DNA from: CAVXYG01 sp963706835
GTDB taxonomy: Bacteria; Actinomycetota; Actinomycetes; S36-B12; GCA-2699445
DNA: 64,000 nt
Direction: 5' to 3'
Assembly: GCA_963706835.1 (NCBI GenBank)
Contig: CAVPOB010000036.1
Coordinates: forward strand, 87,874 to 151,873
Made by a program: the position numbers and the translations under genes. Position 1 is the first letter of the stretch; each line of letters opens with the position of its first letter. Below, piece after piece: positions 33,202-42,807 of the stretch. Under the pieces are notes generated by a model that did no database searches, had not been told where the DNA came from, and saw nothing but the letters and a program-made list of their open reading frames with translations.

Positions 33202-34401
33202 TCAGTCTCCGACGACGTCGGCAAGTGACTCGGCCCGCGCCACCCCGATCATGTTCACGTCGCCCTGGGAGACCCCCGGCGGGAGCTGTCCGATGGCCCA
33301 GCCCTCGCTGGTGGTCTCGCAGTACAGGTACCGGCGGCCCTTGAAGTCGACGTAGTGGCCGGACTCGCCGGAGACCCCGGCGACGCCCAGCGCCGCGTGC
33401 CCCGGGGTGAACATCATGGCCACGTCGAACCCCATCCGCCGCAGGATCGCCGCGGCAAGGATGGTGGAGTCCTCGCAGTCGCCGGTGTTGTCCGCGATGG
33501 TCTCGACCGGGTAGCGCCAGTACTCCTCGATCCCTGTGCTGTCCAGGTCGTAGGTGTAGGGGATCTTCTGCACCAGGGACAGGACCGCGTACACCTGCTG
33601 CCGCCGGGTCAGGTTGTGCTGGGCCGACCAGTCCAGCACCGCGCGGGTGAGCCGGTCGATCTCCTCGGTGGTGCCCCGCACGATCCACTCGTTCACCGCG
33701 GCCTTGTGGTAGGGGACGCCCCGGACGTTGTACGGGGCCGCGGGGTTCGTGGCCCGCAGGGCCGCCAGCCGGTCGGCGTTGACGAACACGGAGGCCGAGC
33801 CGGCGAACGGCAGGTCGAGCTGGGACAGGTCCCAGGACACGGTGTGCTCGCTCAACTCGGTGGACAGGGACTCCTCGGGCCGGGCGCCGGGGTCCACCGT
33901 CCGCCGCCGGCGCCTGCGCAGCACCTCCGGGACCTGGTCGAGCTCCACGTCCCGCTCGGGCGCCAGGGCCAGCGCGGCGTAGGACAGCAGCAGCAGGCCG
34001 GTGACCAGCCAGATCAGCTGCTCCCCCGTCCGGAAGGACAGGTAGATCGCGATGCCGGCGGCCAGCAGGTCCACCCAGCGGAACACGTGCCCGGTGGACA
34101 TCAGGGCGACCCGCAGCGGCCAGCCGCGGCGCGCGTCCCGGAGCACGAAGCCGATGAGGAAGGTCAGCACCAGCCAGATGACGAAGGCTCCCAGCAGGAG
34201 GTGCTGCAGGGAGATCTGCAGGGAGTCCACCCACGGGACGGCGAGCCAGCCCACGGTGAGCAGCGTGAGGATGATCGTGGCGATCAGGGGGGCGACCATG
34301 AGGCGCGGCGCCCAGTCGGGCAGGGCGTCCCACATCCGGGCGAGCAGGGGGAGCCGTACCTCGTGGACATCGACGGCGCCGCCGCCGGACGCGCTAGGCA
34401 T
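33202..34401 (-). CDS. Membrane transglutaminase-like protein
   Basis: A 399-residue protein. Residues 30-165 contain four TM helices in two hairpins (PLIATIILTLLTVGWLAVPW, LLLGAFVIWLVLTFLIGFVL, VDLLAAGIAIYLSF, LIWLVTGLLLLSYAALALAP). The C-terminal part is a transglutaminase-like core with ETIADNTGDCEDSTILAAAI (Cys309), TPGHAALGV (His335) and YVDFKG (Asp352) as the likely triad. Bacterial members are mostly peptidases or crosslinkers on membranes. ATG 34401 follows GGAGGTGACGCGG and overlaps the upstream stop by 8 bases. It is the last gene of the tubulin-like operon. Confidence 0.84.
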   Translation of the reverse strand: MPSASGGGAVDVHEVRLPLLARMWDALPDWAPRLMVAPLIATIILTLLTVGWLAVPWVDSLQISLQHLLLGAFVIWLVLTFLIGFVLRDARRGWPLRVALMSTGHVFRWVDLLAAGIAIYLSFRTGEQLIWLVTGLLLLSYAALALAPERDVELDQVPEVLRRRRRRTVDPGARPEESLSTELSEHTVSWDLSQLDLPFAGSASVFVNADRLAALRATNPAAPYNVRGVPYHKAAVNEWIVRGTTEEIDRLTRAVLDWSAQHNLTRRQQVYAVLSLVQKIPYTYDLDSTGIEEYWRYPVETIADNTGDCEDSTILAAAILRRMGFDVAMMFTPGHAALGVAGVSGESGHYVDFKGRRYLYCETTSEGWAIGQLPPGVSQGDVNMIGVARAESLADVVGD

Positions 34402-36435
34402 CCGCGTCACCTCCCGGTTCCGAGTCGTCGAGGAGCCGGTGCGGGTCCTGGATGGCCAGCAGGTCGATGACGGCCACATAGTCGGGGTCCGCCATCCGGC
34501 GCAGATCCGTGTCGCTGTCCGGCGGCAGCCAGGGCGCGCCCCGCAGCACGTCCGGGCATAAGACCCAGCGCCACCGGTCCTGGCGGCCGGCCGGCCTGCG
34601 GTAGCCGGGCAGCAGGGGGGCGTTGTCGGTGGCCAGCAGCCGAGCGACCTCCCTGCGGGCGTCCGTTCCAGGCTTGAGCGACCCGGTGAAGCTGGGCAGG
34701 GCGGCGGCGATCGGACCCTGGCCGGCCCGCAGGCACTCCGCACCAGCCGGGGCGTCCGCCACTCGAAGTCCCACTTCGTGAAGATGCCGCGCAGCCGGTC
34801 GCGGGTGTCGGCGATGGCGCGCTGGGCGTCCTCGCTGCTGTGCCGCTCGAGGATCAGCCCCTGCTCCGGCAGCACGATGCTGAACCGGTGTGTGGTCAGC
34901 GCCGCGGGTCCCTCCCCGGCGGCCACCGGGTCGGCGACCCGCTCGAGCTCCGCCAGCGCGGCCACGGTCTGGGAGTGCAGGCAGCGGATCCGGTCGGCCT
35001 CGTGCCCGGCATCGTCGCGGGCCGGGCGGTCGGCCAGGGGCGCGCCGGTGTCGCCGAACCAGGTGATGAGATCGTCGACCAGGTCGTGCAGCAGCAGGTA
35101 GACGCCGCGGTCGACGAGGCCCGTCGCCCGGATGCTGGACAGCTTCGTGAGGTCGTCCAGCCGGCGCTGGGCCCGCTCCACCTTGTACTGGCGGATGCCG
35201 AGGACAACGCCTAGCGCCAGCAGCGCGAGGAAGGCCCCGACCGGCCAGGTGACGACGCCCACCGCGGCCGCCAGCGGCGCCAGGCTCGCCAGTGCGGAGC
35301 CCTTCACGACGGTCGCGCCGATGTCGGGGACGTCCCGGCCGGTCCGCTCCGCGTCCAGCACCGCAGCGTCGAGGGTGGGGTTGGGCGCCTTGCTGGCCAG
35401 GTCCGCCAGCCGCTTGCGCTCCCGCTCCAACTGCTCCCGGATGCCGACGGCCTGCTCCCAGGTGGGGCGGGTCATCCCGGAGCGCTGCAGCCGGTCGAGG
35501 AGGGAGTCGCTGATGCTGTGCCGGAACTTCTGCGTGATCCCCGGGATGGCGGCCCCGCAGCGGCCCATGATGTCGGGGATGGCCAGCAGCGCAGTCTCCT
35601 CCGCCTGGGCCAGGACCGCCCCGGGGCGCTCCCTGAAGTCGAGGTCCTTCATCCCCGCAGCGATCGTGACCAGCTGGTTCGGCTGGGCGCCGAGCAGGAC
35701 GTCCTTCTGCCCGGGGATGTCGAGGTCGGTGATGACGCGGTGCCCGTGTGCGCGGTAGTTCTGCTTGGGGTCGGGCTCGGCGAGGACCTGCTCGCGGAGG
35801 TGCTCGGCGGCCAGCCGTGCCGCCGTCGCCCGGGCGACGGACTCGCGGCGGTAGATGACGGACCTGGTGGCCGCCGCGGTCACCCGGGGGAGGTCGTCGT
35901 GGTCGGTCAGCCCGCCGTTGAGCAGGCAGTAGACCAGGTCTGCGGTGAAGACGCTGGCGTCCTCGGCGGTTCCCGCGACGGTTCGCGTCGTCGATCTGGG
36001 GACGGTGAGGATGCCCCGCAGCGCGAGGTCCTGGCGGCGGTCCAACAGGGAGGTGAGCAGCTCCACCTCGGGCCGGTCCAGCTCCCGGCCGATCTGCAGC
36101 ACGCACCACTGGGCCAGCTGTGCCGCGGGGAACCGCTGGTTCAACTGCCCCCGCACGTCCTCGACGGCCCCCGCCAGGGCGAGGACGTCGGGCGGCGGCT
36201 GGCCGGCCGGGGACTCCGGGACGAGGTGGACGACGTGGAGCGCCTCGTGGGCGGGCACATCGATGGCGACCTTCTCGAACTCCTCGAGGTTCAGTGCGTT
36301 CACCGACACCATGGCGGCGCGCTGGCCGTCACCGATCTCATCGCCCGCCAGGCCGGCCAGGGCGCGCAGGCGCCGGACCTCGACACCCTCCTGCCCGTGG
36401 ACAACGAGGAGGGACGGTTTCACTGTTGCCTCCAT
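34394..36435 (-). CDS. Membrane partner protein, possibly a degenerate tubulin-like paralogue; contains a frameshift
   Basis: From ATG 36435 to TAG 34394 this should encode about 680 residues. The N terminus (SLLVVHGQEGVEVRRLRALA, then MVSVNALNLEEFEKV) parallels the tubulin-like neighbour (TGVVIGIGGTGAQVISRINA, LQFLAIDALNLEQQHDE), but GGTG has become GQEG, so GTP binding is probably lost. A TM hairpin (LAAAVGVVTWPVGAFLALLA, LGVVLGIRQYK) lies near residues 380-410. Near 34735 the frame shifts: before it reads DFEWRTPRLVR, after it CLRAGQGPIAAALPSFTGSL in another frame to the stop. Without the shift the frame runs into the next gene and predicts a false 1077-residue fusion. I believe it is an indel in the gene or the assembly. 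Confidence 0.68.
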
Positions 36436-36456
36436 GGGGTCGGGAACGGCGCCCCG

Positions 36457-39400
36457 CTAGCCCCTGGCCGCGTCGAGCTCGAGCTGGTCCCGCAGTTGTG
36501 CGAGGGCCCCCTCCAGCCGATCCAGCACCACCTGGCTGGCCTCGTCCGCCTGCCGCTCGGCCGCCCGTCGGAACACCGGCACAACCGCGTCGGTGAGTCG
36601 CTGCACGGCCTCGAGCAGCGACTGGGGGCCCGCCGCCGTCCGCAGCCGCTCCCACGTCGCTTCGATGCCCTTGATGAGGTCGTCCCGGGCGCCGAGCCCG
36701 ACGACGAGCTCATCCATGGTCCTCCCGAGCTCCACCGGGGACCCGGCCGGGGCCAGGAGGTTGCTGCCCGGGCTGGCGGTGAACGCGGTCGCCGTGAACT
36801 GTCCCTGCGGCCACTTGCGGGTGTCCAGCGGCAGCAGGTCGCGCCGGAGGGCCGACGGGTTGACGATCCGCGGGAACTCGTCGCCGCCCCCGAGCATCTC
36901 GATCACGAGGCCGTGCGCCAGCTCCTCGATGATCGTGTCCCGGCTGAAGTACTCGGGCAGCAGCGGTTCGAGCTGCTGGGCGTAGTTGGAGTTGATGTGC
37001 GGCGGCTTCACATCCGTCCGGCCCATCGCCAGTCCCTCGATGACCTGCCGGTAGTCCCGCTGCCAGAGGTCGGCCTCCGCCAGGGCGTGGATCGGCACGG
37101 CGTACTGCGTCATGATCGCCACCGCGCGCTCCGGGTCGGCGCCCTCGCGCAGTGCGATCGAGTCCGGCCCGAGCTTGGCCTTGAGGTGCCGGTGGGCGTC
37201 CCCGGTGGCCGCGTAGGTGACGACCGCCCCCTGCAGCTTGTCGCCGGTGGTGTACTGCACCCGGGCGGGGATGAACGTCCAGTAGACGCCCCGGGCCAGC
37301 TTCAGCAGCCCGTCCAGGTCATCGGTGAGCGTCGCCTCTGAGTCCGCGGCGGCCGCCAGGTCGGCGGGGAACCGCGGCTCGCCCTCGGAGTCGTGGATCG
37401 CCAGCCGCTCAGCGCGATCGCGGAGGGCCTGCCGCAGGCCCGCCAGGGCCGACTCGCGGTACTCCCGGATGTCGGAGCCGACGGCGAGGATGCCGCCGCT
37501 GCGCTCGAAGGCCTCGTCGAGGTCGCCGTACAGCTGTGCGACGAGGGCCTGCTGCTCCGGCCCCCCGTAGCTGGACCGGAAGTCGCGCAGCGCCTCCTCC
37601 CACACCCGCAGTGCCAGTTCGCTGTCCTCCACCTCGGGCTGCACATCCTCGGGGATCAGCAGCTGGGTCTCCTTCGGGCCGCTGTCCTTGCCGATGAGCC
37701 TGTCCTGCTGCCACTGCACCCGCAGCTCTTGGCTCATCGCGGCCAGCGCGGACTCCGCGTCCCGCGCCCAGTCCAGGTAGAGCAGGACGCGCTCGTGGAC
37801 CCGCCGGGCGAGCTCGGCCTCCGCGATCTGCTTCGGCTCCTTCACCAGGTCGCTGGTGTACTTCTCCACGGCCCGGCCTACCTTGGCCGCGGCACTCCTG
37901 CGCCGCTCCTCCGCCTTGCCGGTCAGCTTGGCGAAGATGCCGGCCTTCTCCAGCCCCTGCAGATCGTCGAGCAGGTCGCGCAGCTCCGGGCCCTGGATGC
38001 CGTCCTTGTCCATCACCTGGTCCATGGCGGCGGCCGTCTCCGCGTGGCTGGAACCCACCTCCCTGGCCCGGTCGGAGTAGACCTTGGCCAGCCGCTGAAG
38101 GGTGCGCTGCATGAACGGCAGGGATTCCCCGGCGGCCAGCAGCGGTCCCAGCAGGGCCCCGTCGATCTGGGGCGTCACGTCGTCCACGGCCCTCTGGTAG
38201 GACTGCCGCAGGTCATCGCTGAGCGCTCCGCCGTCGGTGAGCCGCTTCACCTCGGCCAGCAGCCGGCTCGCAGTGGCGAGTTCCGGCTTGCGCTCCAGGG
38301 TGGCAGCCGCCTGCATGCCGATCTCGACCAGCCGCTTGGGCTCGTCCACCAGGGCGACGCCCTCGAGGGCCTGCCGGAAGATGGTGTTGTCGACTGAGTG
38401 CTCCACGGACTGCACCAGCTTGCCGCGGTCGGCCCGGGCCGTGGCCGCCACGGCCGACTCGCTGCCCTGCGGGCCGGGAGCGGCACCGGGCTCGGTGGAG
38501 TCCTGGCTGGCGGCGACCGCCGAGTTCGGGATGAGCACCGTTCGGATGAAGTGCTCCATGTAGCGGGCGCGGAGGTACTGCCGGTAGGTGTCGCCGGGGA
38601 AGACGACGGCGCCGACGCCCATGGAGCAGTAGGCCAGCGGGTGGTTGTAGGCGTCCCGCGCGCCGAAGGCGATGTCCCAGTTCGTCTGCGCCTGGCCGAG
38701 CAGCGGCGCCCCGTGGTCGGTCATCATCAGCTGGTACAGCGACTCGGCGGTGACCGCGTGGATGTCGTCGATGCTGCCAACGGTCCCGACCCCGCTGATG
38801 TTGGAGTCCATGAGGAACATCTGGTGGACCAGCCGGCCGTCCCCGACCCCGGTGGCCCTGCGGCCGGCCCGGTTGCGGTCGAAGTCCTCGAAGAACGCCG
38901 ACCGGTTCAGCATGAAGTGGTCGACCTCGCGGAAGAAGGCGAACGCGTTGGCGTTGTGCTGGCGGACCATCATCGAGCTGAAGGCGCCGCTCTGAATGGC
39001 CTCTCGGTAGACCCCGGGCAGGTAGATCACGGCGTAGATCTTGATCGTCGGCATCCCGGCCAGTTGCGCAGCGGCGTAGACGCTGTGCACGACCTCGAGG
39101 AAGCCGCTGCTGCCCGTCCCGCCCACGGAGGAGGCCACGATGAACACCCGTACCTCGCCGGGGGCCCCGTCCTGGGCCTGGGAGCCGGCCGAGAGCTGGT
39201 CCCGCTCCACCTCCTGCGCGTCGCGCAGCGCCTGCTGGATCCGGTCGGTCAGCTCGCCCTTGCGGTTGTAGAACGCCAACCGGCCCAACCGCCGGGACGC
39301 CTTGAGGGCCTCCACGACGTTGCCGTCCTCGGGGCGGTAGCTGTCGGCCCACCAGTGCCGCAGGTAGGGGTCCTGGTACATGTCCATCCGCAGGGTCTGG

Positions 39401-39627
39401 GCGGGGTTGAAGCCGCCCGGCGGGATGAGGTTGAAGTACTTGTCACGGGACAGTCCGGTCCGCACCACCTCGTCGTGCTGCTGCTCGAGGTTGAGCGCGT
39501 CGATGGCCAGGAACTGCAGCCGGGACCGGAAGGCCTGGTCGATGCGCTCCGACTCGACGAACGCGTTGATCCGTGAGATCACCTGAGCGCCGGTGCCGCC
39601 GATGCCGATTACCACACCCGTTGACAT
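36457..39627 (-). CDS. Large tubulin-like (FtsZ/tubulin superfamily) protein
   Basis: A 1056-residue protein. Residues 1-20 hold the first glycine-rich nucleotide loop (VVIGIGGTGAQVI) and residues 163-178 the tubulin signature loop VASSVGGTGSSGFLEV, the T4-like GGTGS motif. FLAIDALNLEQ follows the T2/T3 pattern. This matches the tubulin-like domain family (Tubulin_2) found in large actinobacterial proteins; a long helical C-terminal region of about 600 residues (many RxLAxLExA-like segments) follows and could form coiled coils. ATG 39627 follows GAAGGAGAACGC, 13 bases after the vWA stop, so the genes form one operon. It is expected to bind GTP and may polymerise; the cellular role is unknown. 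Confidence 0.86.
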   Translation of the reverse strand: MSTGVVIGIGGTGAQVISRINAFVESERIDQAFRSRLQFLAIDALNLEQQHDEVVRTGLSRDKYFNLIPPGGFNPAQTLRMDMYQDPYLRHWWADSYRPEDGNVVEALKASRRLGRLAFYNRKGELTDRIQQALRDAQEVERDQLSAGSQAQDGAPGEVRVFIVASSVGGTGSSGFLEVVHSVYAAAQLAGMPTIKIYAVIYLPGVYREAIQSGAFSSMMVRQHNANAFAFFREVDHFMLNRSAFFEDFDRNRAGRRATGVGDGRLVHQMFLMDSNISGVGTVGSIDDIHAVTAESLYQLMMTDHGAPLLGQAQTNWDIAFGARDAYNHPLAYCSMGVGAVVFPGDTYRQYLRARYMEHFIRTVLIPNSAVAASQDSTEPGAAPGPQGSESAVAATARADRGKLVQSVEHSVDNTIFRQALEGVALVDEPKRLVEIGMQAAATLERKPELATASRLLAEVKRLTDGGALSDDLRQSYQRAVDDVTPQIDGALLGPLLAAGESLPFMQRTLQRLAKVYSDRAREVGSSHAETAAAMDQVMDKDGIQGPELRDLLDDLQGLEKAGIFAKLTGKAEERRRSAAAKVGRAVEKYTSDLVKEPKQIAEAELARRVHERVLLYLDWARDAESALAAMSQELRVQWQQDRLIGKDSGPKETQLLIPEDVQPEVEDSELALRVWEEALRDFRSSYGGPEQQALVAQLYGDLDEAFERSGGILAVGSDIREYRESALAGLRQALRDRAERLAIHDSEGEPRFPADLAAAADSEATLTDDLDGLLKLARGVYWTFIPARVQYTTGDKLQGAVVTYAATGDAHRHLKAKLGPDSIALREGADPERAVAIMTQYAVPIHALAEADLWQRDYRQVIEGLAMGRTDVKPPHINSNYAQQLEPLLPEYFSRDTIIEELAHGLVIEMLGGGDEFPRIVNPSALRRDLLPLDTRKWPQGQFTATAFTASPGSNLLAPAGSPVELGRTMDELVVGLGARDDLIKGIEATWERLRTAAGPQSLLEAVQRLTDAVVPVFRRAAERQADEASQVVLDRLEGALAQLRDQLELDAARG

Positions 39628-39640
39628 GCGTTCTCCTTCT

Positions 39641-41305
39641 TCACTGGGCAGAGGCCTGAGTTGCCGAGGACTGGACGAGCTCATAGCGCAGCTCTACGTC
39701 GCCGATCTTCACGCGGTCGAAGATGTCGAGGTAGGAGTCGCCATCGGTCGGGTCGATCCCGACCGGGTCGAAGCCCGCGAAGACGCGCACGGTCCCGGAG
39801 CGGGTCCTCACGTAGACGCGCTTGCGGTGGCCAGGCCCGGGCTTGGTGAAGAACCGGGCCCTGCTGTCCCGTGCCTGGGGCAGCGGGTGCTCGGCGCTGG
39901 GCAGGTTCATGGTCTTGCCGCGCAGCTCGATGCTGCGGCCGGACCCGTCGGGCGCCGTGTAGCTGAGGAAGCCGGACAGCGGAGGCGGGATCGTCCACAG
40001 CCGGATGAGCCAGACCGCCACCGCGACCAGCAGGGCAAGCAGCGCCAGGGCGAGCAGGATCATCCACCATGGGACGCCCACGCTGATCTGCGCCTCGGTG
40101 CTGGTGCTGACCGTCTCCGTGCGCTCCAGCTCCTCGGCGGCGAAGGGAGGGTTGAGGTACTTGCGGTTGAGGAGGTCGGCGCTCGGGGTGCTGAGGGCGA
40201 CCTCGGTGGCCACGGCCACGGCTACGTACTCGCTGGGGGAGCCCCAGGCGATGCCATCGTCCGCGGCCTCGGCGTTGACCGTCAGGGGGAGGGTCACCGA
40301 TTCGCCGGGGGCTAGGGTCACCGGCTCGACGCCCTCTGGGAGCTGCACGTCCAGGGCCTCTCCGTTGGCCGTGGTCGCTGAGACGGCGACGGGGTCGGCG
40401 GTGATCGCGAGCTTCTCCCGGGTGTTGGTGAGGGTCAGCTCGCCGCCGGTCTGGCCGGACAGCCGGTCCAGGCTCGCGCTGGTGGAGACTTCCCGGGCGA
40501 GGTCCTGCTCCACGGCGGAGCGGATCTTCAGCAGCTCGGTCCGGGCGACGGTGTCGCGGAAGTAGTCCTCCAGCTCGCCGGGCTGCACCCCGACGACGGA
40601 GACGACCTCGCCCGGGAACGCCCGGCGCAGCAGCTCCACCCCGGCGGTCGTGCCGATGCCGATGCCGGTGGCCTCGAGGGAGTGGGTGTCCTCCAGTGCA
40701 GTGCCCTGGGCGGCGAGGGCATCCCAGGCGGCGCCCTGCGCGTCGGCCGAATAGGGGCTGGACGGCAGGGGGTTGTTCGCGCCGTCGCTGACGAACAGCA
40801 GGGATAGAACGCTGTTGGCGTCGACGCTGGTCATCTCTCGCTGGGCGAGCTCCAGTGCGGCGCCGATATCGGTGGCGGTTCCCTGGAAGCTCTGCCCGCT
40901 CACCGACTGCACGAGGGCGGCGCGGTCCTCATCGGAGGTCATCACCCGCGACGGCTCGGGCCGGGTGGTCTCGTCGAAGTAGATCATCGAGACCCGGTCG
41001 CCGGGCTGCACGGCGTCGGCGAACGCCTGGACAGCGGCCTGGGCGGCCAGGTAAGGGGGATTCGGTCCGTCCAGCATGCTGCTGGAGGTGTCGACGACGA
41101 CCACGTAGTCCGCGGCGATGCCCGGGGCGTCGAAGAGCGCGAGGAGCTCCTGGGCGTCCCGGGGTTGTCCGGACTGCTCGTCGGTGTCCTCAGCGAGCGA
41201 TGCCGAGGTGGGAAGCACGACGAGTGCGACGGCGATCAGCAGGATGATCAGCGCGGCCGGGGCGGTGCGGGCGACTCGGGGCCGGTGTGCGTGCTCAGCG
41301 GTCAC
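39641..41305 (-). CDS. Membrane-anchored vWA-domain protein
   Basis: A 554-residue protein from GTG 41305 (after GAAGGGGATGCC). Residues 14-38 are a signal sequence or anchor. A von Willebrand A domain follows with an intact MIDAS: DTSSS (72-76), GTATD and SDGANN. Next comes an Ig-like stalk, then a TM helix near residues 420-450 (MILLALALLALLVAVAVWLI) and a cytoplasmic C-terminal beta domain ending IFDRVKIGDVELRYEL, which resembles FHA- or related beta-sandwich folds. So the metal-dependent adhesion domain is outside and the tail inside. First gene of the four-gene operon with the tubulin-like protein. Confidence 0.88.
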   Translation of the reverse strand: MTAEHAHRPRVARTAPAALIILLIAVALVVLPTSASLAEDTDEQSGQPRDAQELLALFDAPGIAADYVVVVDTSSSMLDGPNPPYLAAQAAVQAFADAVQPGDRVSMIYFDETTRPEPSRVMTSDEDRAALVQSVSGQSFQGTATDIGAALELAQREMTSVDANSVLSLLFVSDGANNPLPSSPYSADAQGAAWDALAAQGTALEDTHSLEATGIGIGTTAGVELLRRAFPGEVVSVVGVQPGELEDYFRDTVARTELLKIRSAVEQDLAREVSTSASLDRLSGQTGGELTLTNTREKLAITADPVAVSATTANGEALDVQLPEGVEPVTLAPGESVTLPLTVNAEAADDGIAWGSPSEYVAVAVATEVALSTPSADLLNRKYLNPPFAAEELERTETVSTSTEAQISVGVPWWMILLALALLALLVAVAVWLIRLWTIPPPLSGFLSYTAPDGSGRSIELRGKTMNLPSAEHPLPQARDSRARFFTKPGPGHRKRVYVRTRSGTVRVFAGFDPVGIDPTDGDSYLDIFDRVKIGDVELRYELVQSSATQASAQ

Positions 41306-41426
41306 GGCATCCCCTTCGCTCCAGTCGTGATCATCATAGGGCTCGGCTCCGACGATGCCCCGGCTCCAGCGATCGGATCTTGGTCGTCCGGGCACGGGTC
41401 AGGTGCCCGCATCGCAGGCGGAGTTG

Positions 41427-42600
41427 CTACCTGCTGCTGTCCGCCAGGGGGTGGGCGACGGTCGACCCGTCGCCGTACTCCAGCATGTACCGCCCGGGCG
41501 GCAGGCCGATCAGCGGTCGGATCACGAGCCGCTCCACAGCCCGCTGCAGCGGGCGGGCCCCGTACTCCGGGGAGAAGCCCTCCTCACAGACGACGTCCTC
41601 GATCTCGTCCGTGATGTCCGCCATGATCCCGCGGCCGGAGACCCGGGACAGCGCCTCGTTGATGTTCTTGCGGGCGATCTTGCGGATGACCGACGGCTCC
41701 AGGGGCCGGAAGACCAGGGTGCCGTCGAGCCGGTTGAGGAGCTCGGGGGCGACCGTCCGCTTGATCTCCTCCCGGAGCTGCTCCTCGGCGATGCGCGGGT
41801 CCGAGTCGGAGGTGAGATCAGTGCCGACCTGCATCTGGTTGTCGCCGCGCCGCAGTCGGACCTTCTCGTCATCCGAGCCCGTCGCCAGCAGTAGGTCGCC
41901 GTCTGCCGAGCTTCCCATCGAGACGGAGGTGATGGGCTCGGCGTGCGTCTCCCAGGTCTCGCCGATCTGTTGGCCGGTCGATGGATCCCACCGGCCCACC
42001 GTGCCGGGCGCCAGTGCCGCCGCGACCGCGGACTGCGTCTGGCAGTGGTCCCGATAGCCAACGCCGTCAACTGACCGGGCCGCAGCCGATTGGGTCGCCG
42101 ACAAACTGGCGGGTGTTCGGGTCCCATAGCTGGAAGCCTTGCCCGGCACCGATCACTGGGGCGATCCTGTTGCTACCGATGGTTCCGGCTGCGACGGAAG
42201 TTACCGGCCCACCGGGCAACTCGAACGGCTTCCCCAGCGGCTTGCAGGCATCGGGGCCCAGGGTTGGACCGACTGCTCCTCCGACCACGACGCCAGAATG
42301 GTGTGACCATTGCGGGAGGTGGCGAAGGCCACGGCGGAGATCGGACCGACATGGCCGCTGAAGAGACTGCCGGTCAGGCGCCTTACTCTGCGGCCCTCAG
42401 CAGCAGGGTCTCGTCCCGTGAGCCGGTTGCGAACACCCGCCGACCGTGGCTCGTGACGCCGAAGCCCAGGGGTGTGGTGCGGTCACCGCGCTGCCGCGGG
42501 GGCTCAGCAGCGGTGGTGCACGCGGGCGTGTCCGCGGCCGCGGCAGTCTGGGTGATGCCCGGGGACGTCGCGCTCGAAGACATCCGCGGTCGGAATTTCG
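41427..42600 (-). pseudogene. Decayed WD40-repeat gene joined to the 3' end of a Clp ATPase gene
   Basis: The 3' part (41427 to about 41815) encodes LREEIKRTVAPELLNRLDGT, LVFRPLEPSVIRKIARKNIN, and EEGFSPEYGARPLQRAVERL, the D2-small domain end of ClpB/ClpC. In the same frame just upstream it changes abruptly to WD40 sequence (VGRWDPSTGQQIGETWETH, LLLATGSDDEKVRL). Further up, other frames hold more WD40 pieces: GQGFQLWDPNTRQFVG (near 42140), SGHVGPISAVAFATS (near 42330), GRRVFATGSRDETLLL (near 42420). No start is found. The block is a recombinant remnant of two unrelated genes lying just upstream of the vWA operon. Confidence 0.76.
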
Positions 42601-42807
42601 CGGCTATGCCGTGTCGGTGCTTCTCCTACTCGTCGCACGGCGGTAGGCGCCGGTCCACAGTCCGGCGAGCACGACCCGCATCAGCACGACGCTGGGGCTA
42701 TGCTTACCGGCGCCAACGGCCGCCCTCCGGGGATAAGACCTGCGGTTGATCCCAGCAGGCTGCTTCTTGTGCAGTGACGCTGGCCGGACTAGTTGCGTGG
42801 AGGCGAG

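Noticed and set aside
34700..34770. Programmed ribosomal frameshift between the two operon genes
   Set aside because: No slippery heptamer or downstream pseudoknot was obvious, and several other genes in the window show similar unprogrammed breaks; an indel is simpler.
33202..36435. A single 1077-residue open frame covering two operon genes
   Set aside because: Residues around 567-680 of this frame are Cys/Ser/Thr/Arg/Pro-rich nonsense, while another frame there is clearly protein-like and ends in a stop overlapping a start codon with a good ribosome site.
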